From positions 118,080-182,079 of the forward strand of contig NZ_BDBS01000024.1 of assembly GCF_001613105.1 (NCBI RefSeq): a stretch of DNA of 64,000 nt, read 5' to 3'. The stretch is from Nocardia pseudobrasiliensis NBRC 108224 (GTDB taxonomy: Bacteria; Actinomycetota; Actinomycetes; Mycobacteriales; Mycobacteriaceae). The notes under the pieces were generated by a model. It was not told the DNA's origin. It did not search any database and was given only the letters and a program-made list of their open reading frames with translations. Of this stretch, positions 51,183 through 57,677 are shown one piece after another (the stretch's first letter is position 1; every line of letters starts with the position of its first letter). A program made the position numbers and the translations under genes.

Positions 51183-52244
51183 ATGACCCATTCACAACCG
51201 CTGCTGGGTGTCGAATTGTCCGGCACCGGAACGCATCCCGCCTCCTGGCGACGCGCCGATTCGCGCGCCGAGGAGCTGTTCACCGCCGGTTACTGGCTCG
51301 ACGCGATCCGGGCCGCCGAGGCCGCGGGACTGGATCTGGCCTTCCTACCGGATTCGTTCGCGCCGCAGGAGGCCGGTGCGATCGGGCGGCTCGAGGCGGT
51401 CGGCATCGCCGCGCGGGCGGCCGCGGCCACCCGGCGAATCGGGCTGATTCCGCAGGCGCCGGTGACCCACACCGAGCCGTTCCATCTCTCCAAGGCGATC
51501 GCCAGCCTGGATTTCGCCACGCACGGCCGGGCGGGCTGGGAGGTCACCGTCTCCGCCGGTCAGGCGGCGCTGTTCGGGCGCAAGGCCGAACAGGATCCGG
51601 CCGCGCGGTGGCGAGAGGCCGATGAGGCGGTGGAGGTGGTGACCCGGCTGTGGGACAGCTGGGAGGACGACGCGGAGATCCGCGACCTGTCGACCGGGCG
51701 TTTCCTCGATCGCGACAAGCTGCACTACATCGACTTCGTCGGGGAGAACTTCTCGGTCAAGGGGCCGTCCATCACACCGCGACCGCCGCAGGGACAGCCG
51801 CTGGTGGCGGTGCGGGCCGAGGACGAACACAGCACGCGCGTCGCGGTCGAGCGCGCCGATCTGATCCGCGTCTCCACACCGGACCCGCAGGGCGCGCGCC
51901 GGATTCGCGAGGAACTGCGGGCCGCGATCGCCGCGGCGGGTCGCGATCCGGAGCTGGTATCGGTGCTGATCGATATCGAGGTGCATCTCGCGGCGAGCGA
52001 ACAGGCGGCCGCGGACGAGCTGGCGCAGCTCGAGGCGTGGACGGCCACGAAGCCGGAGACGCTGCGGCACATCGGAACTCCCGCATCCCTGCGCGCGCTG
52101 CTCGCCGAGCTGCCCGCCGACGGTGTGGTCCTGCGCCCACTGGCGCTGCCCGCCTTCGTCGCTCAGTTGCCGCAGCTCGCACCAACTCTGCGCGACCGGC
52201 TCGGCCTGCCGCGCCCGGTCAACCGCTACGCGCTCACCGCCTGA
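51183..52244 (+). CDS. Luciferase-like flavin-dependent monooxygenase
   Basis: The 353-residue LLM protein: GYWLDAIRAAEAAGLDLAFLPDSFA near 36-60, TRRIGLIPQAPVTHTEPFHLSKAIASLDFATHGRAGWEVTVS (core with the NtaA-like GRAGWxV), WDSWEDDAEIRD, and HYIDFVGENFSVKGPSITP. It is related to the NtaA/SnaA group but is shorter, lacking about 90 C-terminal residues compared with 476-residue members. Direct junction with the ATPase gene shows co-transcription. Substrate unknown. Confidence 0.85.
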   Translation: MTHSQPLLGVELSGTGTHPASWRRADSRAEELFTAGYWLDAIRAAEAAGLDLAFLPDSFAPQEAGAIGRLEAVGIAARAAAATRRIGLIPQAPVTHTEPFHLSKAIASLDFATHGRAGWEVTVSAGQAALFGRKAEQDPAARWREADEAVEVVTRLWDSWEDDAEIRDLSTGRFLDRDKLHYIDFVGENFSVKGPSITPRPPQGQPLVAVRAEDEHSTRVAVERADLIRVSTPDPQGARRIREELRAAIAAAGRDPELVSVLIDIEVHLAASEQAAADELAQLEAWTATKPETLRHIGTPASLRALLAELPADGVVLRPLALPAFVAQLPQLAPTLRDRLGLPRPVNRYALTA

Positions 52245-52252
52245 GGACGGAT

Positions 52253-53617
52253 ATGCCGAACAACAAGGTACGCAAGCAGATTCATCTGGCCGCCCATTTC
52301 CCGGGCGTCAACAACACCACGGTGTGGAGCGATCCGGATTCCGGCAGTCAGATCGACTTCGACTCGTTCGTCCATCTGGCGCGCACCGCCGAGCGCGGGC
52401 TTTTCGACTTCTTCTTCCTGGCCGAGGGGCTGCGGCTGCGCGAACATCGCGGCAGGATCTTCGATCTCGACGTGGTGGGCCGCCCCGACACATTCACCGT
52501 GCTCAACGCGCTGGCGGGTGTGACCGAGCGGCTCGGTCTGGCCGGGACGATCAACACCACCTTCAACGAACCCTTCGAACTGGCAAAGCAATTCGCCACG
52601 CTGGATCATCTGTCGGGCGGCCGGGCGGCCTGGAACGCGGTCACCTCCTCCGATGCCTTCACCGGTGAGAACTTCCGGCGCGGCGGCTATCTCGAGCACG
52701 CCCAGCGCTACAGCCGCGCCGCCGAGATCGTGGACGCGACGCGCGCGCTGTGGGACAGCTGGTCCGAGGGCGCGCTCGTAATCGACCGGGAGCGCGGCGT
52801 TTTCGCGCGGCCCGCCCCGACCGTGCGCTTCACCAGCGAGCAGTTCGATATCGAGGGTCCGTTCGTCCTGCCGCGCAGCCCGCAGGGCTACCCGGTGCAG
52901 ATCCAGGCGGGCGATTCCGATGAGGGCCGGGAGTTCGCCGCGGCCAAGGCCGATGCCATCTTCAGCAGGCACGGCGAACTCGAGGACGGGCAGCAGTTCT
53001 ATACCGATGTGAAGGCGCGGCTCGCGAAATACGGCCGGGCCCGTGACGATTTGAAGATTCTGCCCGCCGCGACCTTCGTTCTCGGCGACAGCGCCGAGGA
53101 CGCCGAGGAGCGGGCGCGCCAGATCCGGCTGCAGCAGGTCGGTCCGCAGACCGCGATCGCCTTCCTCGAACAGGTGTGGGGCCGTGACCTTTCCGGCTAC
53201 GACGCCGACGGTCCGCTGCCAGAGATCGATCCGGTCGACAATGTGGACATCACCCGCGGCCGGGTGCGCCACGCGAAGGATCCGCGCGCGGTGGCCGATG
53301 CCTGGCGGGCGCGGGCCGAGGCGGAGAAGCTGACCATTCGGCAGCTGATCATCGAGGTGACCGCGCGCCAGCAGTTCGTCGGCACACCCGCCGCGGTGGC
53401 CGCCGAAATCGACCGCTATGTGCAGAGCGATGCGGCCGACGGTTTCGTGCTCGTCCCGCACATCACCCCGCACGGCCTCGACGAATTCGTCGACAAGGTG
53501 ATCCCGGAACTGCAGGAGCGCGGCAGTTTCCGCGCCGAGTACACCGGCACGACCCTGCGTGAACATCTGGGCGTGCGCCATCCGCATCAGAGCAGTGAAG
53601 GAGTCCGGGCGTCATGA
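52253..53617 (+). CDS. NtaA/SnaA/DszA family FMN-dependent monooxygenase
   Basis: A 454-residue member of the family: KQIHLAAHFPGVNNTTVWSD, GLFDFFFLAEGLRLREHRG, AGTINTTFNEPFELAKQFATLDHLSGGRAAWNAVTS, WDSWSEGALVIDRERGVFA and VQIQAGDSDEGREFAA. CmoJ/YxeK-type enzymes of this family open the C-S bond of N-acetyl-S-alkylcysteines; given the GNAT gene upstream this is the best candidate for that step. It overlaps the DUF1684 gene by 4 bases. Confidence 0.9.
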   Translation: MPNNKVRKQIHLAAHFPGVNNTTVWSDPDSGSQIDFDSFVHLARTAERGLFDFFFLAEGLRLREHRGRIFDLDVVGRPDTFTVLNALAGVTERLGLAGTINTTFNEPFELAKQFATLDHLSGGRAAWNAVTSSDAFTGENFRRGGYLEHAQRYSRAAEIVDATRALWDSWSEGALVIDRERGVFARPAPTVRFTSEQFDIEGPFVLPRSPQGYPVQIQAGDSDEGREFAAAKADAIFSRHGELEDGQQFYTDVKARLAKYGRARDDLKILPAATFVLGDSAEDAEERARQIRLQQVGPQTAIAFLEQVWGRDLSGYDADGPLPEIDPVDNVDITRGRVRHAKDPRAVADAWRARAEAEKLTIRQLIIEVTARQQFVGTPAAVAAEIDRYVQSDAADGFVLVPHITPHGLDEFVDKVIPELQERGSFRAEYTGTTLREHLGVRHPHQSSEGVRAS

Positions 53618-54420
53618 CCGCTGTCACCACCGAATTCGAACAGCAGTGGCGGGACTGGCACGCCGAGCGGCAGCGCTGGGCGCGCGAACCGCTGGGCTGG
53701 CTGAGTCTGACCGGGCTGCACTGGCTGGGCGAGGCGGATGAGGGTATCGCGGGGTTGCCGGGACGCTGGCGCGTCGAGGGAGAGAAGGTGGTCGTCACGA
53801 GCGCGGCCGCGGACGGGTTGACCCTCGATGGCGACATCCTCTCCGGCAGTACCGAACTCACTCCCGCCGAGGGTGCGGCGGGTCTCGAGATCCGGGTGGG
53901 CGAGCGCAGTATCGAGGTGATCCGGCGGACCGGGCAGTTCGCGCTGCGGGTACACGATCCGGCCGCGGCGACGCTGGCGGCGTTCACCGAGATCCCCACC
54001 TTCGCCCCCGATCCGCGCTGGGCCGTGATCGGCGTATTCGAGCCGTACGACAGCGCTCGAACCCTGACCACCGGCGCGGTGGTGCAGGGGCTGGAACATC
54101 ATCATCCGGCCGCCGGAACCATCACCTTCCGAATCGGTGACGCCGAATACCGGCTCATCGCTTTCGGCGACGCGAAATCCGGTCTGCGCATTCTGTTCAC
54201 CGATGCCACCAGCGGCGTGAGCACCTATCCCGGTGCGCGATTGCTGCCGATCGGCGTGCCCGACGGCGACGGCGGGGTGCTGCTCGATTTCAACCGCGCC
54301 CAGAACCTGCCCTGCGCGTTCACCGACTACGCCACCTGCCCGGTCGCCCCCGCCGAGAATCGGCTGCCGGTGGCGATCTCGGCCGGTGAACGCGATCCCC
54401 GAAAGAAGGTCGTGCGATGA
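53614..54420 (+). CDS. DUF1684 domain protein
   Basis: The 268-residue cytosolic protein shows the DUF1684 pattern: WRDWHAERQRWAREPLGWLSLTGLHWL, RWAVIGVFEPYDSARTL, then the C-terminal YPGARLLPIGVPDGDGGVLLDFNRAQNLPCAFTDYATCPVAP. DUF1684 proteins are of unknown function. Here the gene overlaps monooxygenase genes on both sides by 4 bases, so it is a true part of the sulfur operon. The conserved NLPCAFTDYATCPVAPAENR segment may bind a ligand or metal. A role as the missing deacylase is possible but untested. Confidence 0.88.
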   Translation: MTAVTTEFEQQWRDWHAERQRWAREPLGWLSLTGLHWLGEADEGIAGLPGRWRVEGEKVVVTSAAADGLTLDGDILSGSTELTPAEGAAGLEIRVGERSIEVIRRTGQFALRVHDPAAATLAAFTEIPTFAPDPRWAVIGVFEPYDSARTLTTGAVVQGLEHHHPAAGTITFRIGDAEYRLIAFGDAKSGLRILFTDATSGVSTYPGARLLPIGVPDGDGGVLLDFNRAQNLPCAFTDYATCPVAPAENRLPVAISAGERDPRKKVVR

Positions 54421-55550
54421 GTGTTCCGCTGTCGATTCTGGATCTGTCGCCGATCAGCGCGGGTTCCACCGCGCAGCAGGCGATCCGCAATTCCGTCGAC
54501 CTGGCCCGGCACGCGGAGAGCTGGGGCTATCGGCGGTACTGGGTGGCCGAACATCATTTCGTGCGGGTGGCCAGCTCGTCGACGGCCACGCTGATCGGGC
54601 TGATCGCGGCCGCCACCAAGTCGATTCGAGTCGGTTCGGCCGCGGTGCAGCTGGGCCAGCACACCTCGGCCTCGGTGGTCGAGGCATTCGGGACGATCGA
54701 TGCGCTCTACCCCGGACGCCTCGATCTGGGGCTCGGGCGGTCGGCGCATCGGCTCGCGCAGATCCGCTCGGCCGGGGTGCCGCCGGTCCCCGCGCCGCAG
54801 CGGCCGACCGAGGTGCGCGACGGCGTGGTGATCCCGCCGCCGTTCTCGCCCGGGCAGGTGCTCGACACCAGCCGGGTGGCCGCGGGTTACGAGGCGCTGG
54901 TGCTGCCGGGTGCGCAGTCGCTGGACTACACCGAGCAGGTGGAACAGATCCGCGCCCTGCTCGGCGGGACGTATCGCAGTTCGGACGGCATTGCGCTGCA
55001 GGCGGTTCCGGGTGAGGGCGCGGATGTGGAGCTGTGGTTGTTCGGCAGCAGCGGCGGTGAGAGCGCCCAGCTCGCGGGTCGCCTCGGGCTGCCCTTCGCC
55101 GCGAACTACCACGTCTCGCCCGGAACGATCCTGGAAACCGTTGCCGCATACCGCGAATCGTTCCGGCCCTCGGACCGATACCCGCGCCCCTATCTGGTGG
55201 TCTCGGCCGATGTGGTCGTCGCGGAGGACGAGGCGACGGCGAGCCATCTCGCCTCCACCTACGGCCATTGGGTCTACAGCATCCGCAGCGGTGCGGGCGC
55301 GGCCGACTACCTCGATCCCGACACCGCGGCGCCCCTGACCGAACAGCAACTGCGTCTGGTCCGGGACCGGGTGACCACCCAATTCGTCGGCGCCCCCGCC
55401 ACCGTCGCCCAGCGGCTGCAAGCCCTCCAGCAGCTGACCGGTGCGGACGAGCTGGTGATCACCAGCGTCACCCACGACCATCGGGATCGCCTCACCTCCC
55501 ATCGCCTGCTCGCCGAAGCCTGGGGCCTGCAACACATCCGAGCCGCCTGA
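54417..55550 (+). CDS. Luciferase-like (MsnO8-type) flavin-dependent oxidoreductase
   Basis: A 377-residue LLM protein with the MsnO8-like start PLSILDLSPISAGSTAQQAI, YRRYWVAEHHFVRVASSSTATLIG, VGSAAVQLGQHTSASVVEAFGTIDALYPGRLDLGLGRS and ELWLFGSSGGESAQLAGRLGLPFAANYHVSP. It is the last gene of the riboswitch operon. Members of this group are widespread putative monooxygenases; no substrate is assigned. Compact hairpins follow the stop codon. Confidence 0.87.
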   Translation: MSVPLSILDLSPISAGSTAQQAIRNSVDLARHAESWGYRRYWVAEHHFVRVASSSTATLIGLIAAATKSIRVGSAAVQLGQHTSASVVEAFGTIDALYPGRLDLGLGRSAHRLAQIRSAGVPPVPAPQRPTEVRDGVVIPPPFSPGQVLDTSRVAAGYEALVLPGAQSLDYTEQVEQIRALLGGTYRSSDGIALQAVPGEGADVELWLFGSSGGESAQLAGRLGLPFAANYHVSPGTILETVAAYRESFRPSDRYPRPYLVVSADVVVAEDEATASHLASTYGHWVYSIRSGAGAADYLDPDTAAPLTEQQLRLVRDRVTTQFVGAPATVAQRLQALQQLTGADELVITSVTHDHRDRLTSHRLLAEAWGLQHIRAA

Positions 55551-55563
55551 TCCCCTCGCCTGT

Positions 55564-55626
55564 CCACCTCCGGGTGGAATTTCGGGTGGAAATTCCGCAA
55601 TCCGTTTGACCTGCATGTTCAGGTCA
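55564..55626 (+). promoter_or_regulatory. Two hairpins and a TGACCTG/CAGGTCA palindrome between operon end and GT39 gene
   Basis: CCACC-tccg-GGTGG (55564-55577) and GGAATTTC-gggtg-GAAATTCC (55576-55596) are back-to-back hairpins 13 bases after the operon stop, probably its terminator. TGACCTG (55607-55613) and CAGGTCA (55620-55626) then form a 20-base inverted repeat, 16 bases before the GTG of the glycosyltransferase gene, a likely operator. Confidence 0.5.
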
Positions 55627-55641
55627 CGGATCGTGGGCGGG

Positions 55642-57405
55642 GTGACGAATGCAGGTGACCACCGGCGGTGGGCGCGGCCCGCGGTGTGGCTCATCGCCGC
55701 GGTCGCGGGCGGGGCATACGCGTGGGGGATCGCGCAGCAGAAGCCGCAGCTGTACTACGCGGCCGTGGCGCGATCGATGTCGATGAGCTGGCACAACTTC
55801 GTCTTCGCGGCCTTCGATCCCGAGGCGCGGCTGAGCGTCGACAAACTGCCGGGGGCGTTCTGGGCGCAGGCGTTGTCGGTGCGGATCTTCGGGGCGCATG
55901 TGTGGGCCGTGGTGCTGCCGCAGGTGATCTGGGGTGTGCTGACGATTCTGCTGCTGTATCGGGTGGTCCGGCGGGTTTCGGGGCCGTGGCCCGCGGTCGC
56001 GGCGGCCGCCGTCGCGGCCTGTGTGCCGGTGACCGTGGCGCTGAATCGCGGGAATCTACCCGACAGCCTGCTGGTGCTGCTGCTGGTCGCGGCGGTCGAT
56101 CGGGTGCTGGCCGCGCTCGAATCGGATCGCCGACGGGATCTGGTCTGGGCGGGCGTGCTCATCGGTGCGGCCTTTCAGGTCAAGATGGTGCAGGCGTGGT
56201 TGGTCGTACCGGTGATCGGCGTCGCGTTGCTGGTTACCGCGCCCGCCGGTCGGCTTCGTCGCCGGATCGCCGATACGGCGCTGTTCGGCGTTGTGGCACT
56301 GGTGTTTTCGCTGAGCTGGATGACGGTTGTCAGCCTGGTTCCGGCGCACGATCGCCCGTATGTCGATGGCAGTCACGACAATTCGCTGTTCGAGCAGGTG
56401 TTCCTCTACAACGCCGCCGACCGCACCGACAATGCCTTCAGCGTCGGCGCGGCCAATTTCGCCGTGGGCGATGATGGCCGCAACTACCGTTCCGCCCTGG
56501 TCCTCGGGCCCGATGACCATCTCGCCCATATCTTCACCGGTGGTGGCGGCCGCGATGCGGGCTGGCTGGTTCCACTGGCGCTGGCCGCCCTGATCGCCCT
56601 CGCGGTCCTGGCCCGGCGTCGTGGTCGCACCGATCCGCGGACCGCCGCGCTGGTGTTGTGGGGCGGCTGGCTGTTGGTATACCTCGCGGTGTTCCTGGTT
56701 ATCGGCACGGTGAATCCGTACTATCTGGCGGCGCTCGCGCCGCCGATCGCCGCGCTGATCGGTATGGCCGTGGCCGAATATGGCTCCGCCCCAACGCGAA
56801 TGCGCCGAGTCGCCCTCGTCGCGGTGCTGGCGACGGTCGCCTACGGCTGGTGGTTGCTGGCTCCCGCGCCGCCGACGCTGCGCTGGGTCACACTGTCCGT
56901 GGCGCTGGCCCTGTGCGCGCTGGCCGTGGCGACCCGCGCGGTGATTCCGCTGCTACTGGCCGCGCTCGCGGCCCCGGCCGTCGCCGCGGCCGCATTGGTG
57001 GTCGGCGGTTACGGCTGTCTGGATATGCCGTTCGAATCCGCGCAGACCAGCGCGATCACCCAGCGCTTCGTCGGGGAGGCATTCGACGAGGCAGGTGGGT
57101 TGCTCGCGAAACTGGACAAGGATATGCCGAACGCGCGCTATCCGATCGTCGCGCACACCTCGATGGTGGCCTCGCCCTTCATTTTCGTCAGCGGCCGGGA
57201 GATACCGTCGATCGGCGGTTATACCGGAACGGCCCCGGCCATCTCGGTGGATGATCTCGCGCGGATGGTCGCTCGGCACGAGATCGGAATCGTGCTGCTC
57301 GCACGGGCCGACGACGACCGGGTGCGGTGGGTCGAGGGGCATTGCAAACATCTGCCGGGCGATTCGGGTTCGTCGATCCAGGCGTATGTCTGCGCGGCGC
57401 GCTGA
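55642..57405 (+). CDS. GT39-like membrane glycosyltransferase (ArnT/PMT superfamily)
   Basis: The 587-residue protein has some eleven or twelve membrane helices and the GT-C signature of the dolichyl-phosphate mannosyltransferase superfamily: YYAAVARSMSMSWHNFVFAAFDPEARLSVDKLPGAFWAQALSVRIFG, with the conserved acidic and DKLP region, and GRNLPD-like NRGNLPDSLL. A periplasmic C-terminal domain (SAITQRFVGEAFDEAGGLLAKL, then ISVDDLARMVARHEIGIVLL) is typical of actinobacterial members. It transfers a sugar from a lipid carrier on the outer side of the membrane; acceptor unknown. GTG 55642 is preferred because ATG 55615 lies inside an inverted repeat. Confidence 0.85.
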   Translation: MTNAGDHRRWARPAVWLIAAVAGGAYAWGIAQQKPQLYYAAVARSMSMSWHNFVFAAFDPEARLSVDKLPGAFWAQALSVRIFGAHVWAVVLPQVIWGVLTILLLYRVVRRVSGPWPAVAAAAVAACVPVTVALNRGNLPDSLLVLLLVAAVDRVLAALESDRRRDLVWAGVLIGAAFQVKMVQAWLVVPVIGVALLVTAPAGRLRRRIADTALFGVVALVFSLSWMTVVSLVPAHDRPYVDGSHDNSLFEQVFLYNAADRTDNAFSVGAANFAVGDDGRNYRSALVLGPDDHLAHIFTGGGGRDAGWLVPLALAALIALAVLARRRGRTDPRTAALVLWGGWLLVYLAVFLVIGTVNPYYLAALAPPIAALIGMAVAEYGSAPTRMRRVALVAVLATVAYGWWLLAPAPPTLRWVTLSVALALCALAVATRAVIPLLLAALAAPAVAAAALVVGGYGCLDMPFESAQTSAITQRFVGEAFDEAGGLLAKLDKDMPNARYPIVAHTSMVASPFIFVSGREIPSIGGYTGTAPAISVDDLARMVARHEIGIVLLARADDDRVRWVEGHCKHLPGDSGSSIQAYVCAAR

Positions 57406-57406
57406 T

Positions 57407-57649
57407 TCAGGGCTGTGTGGCGCCCAGTCGTTGGGCGAGCAACTCCTTACCCATTCGCGCGCCCTTGCGGCTGTCGGCCTGAGCCTTGCGGAAGAAATCG
57501 GCCAGTTCGGTATCGCCCTCGCGCTCGGCGTCGGAGATATAGGTCTCGAGTCGCAGCGCATTGTCCAGTGCGGCCTCGGTGAACCACAGCAGGTTGTAAT
57601 CCTTGTCCTTGGTGCCGGTGACGTTTCCGGTCTCCTGTGCATGAGTCAT
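57407..57649 (-). CDS. Small conserved soluble protein
   Basis: The 80-residue protein (AQETGNVTGTKDKDYNLLWF, then TEAALDNALRLETYISDAEREGDTELADFFRKAQADSRKGARMGKELLAQRL) is a helical, charged, cytosolic protein of a small family often seen in actinobacteria. Function unknown. ATG 57649 is the only reasonable start. It converges on the glycosyltransferase gene with a 1-base gap and is 28 bases downstream of the HEAT-flavoprotein gene, so it could be the last gene of that operon. Confidence 0.75.
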   Translation of the reverse strand: MTHAQETGNVTGTKDKDYNLLWFTEAALDNALRLETYISDAEREGDTELADFFRKAQADSRKGARMGKELLAQRLGATQP

Positions 57650-57677
57650 ATCGTTCGCCTACCCTGGCTCGACCGGG

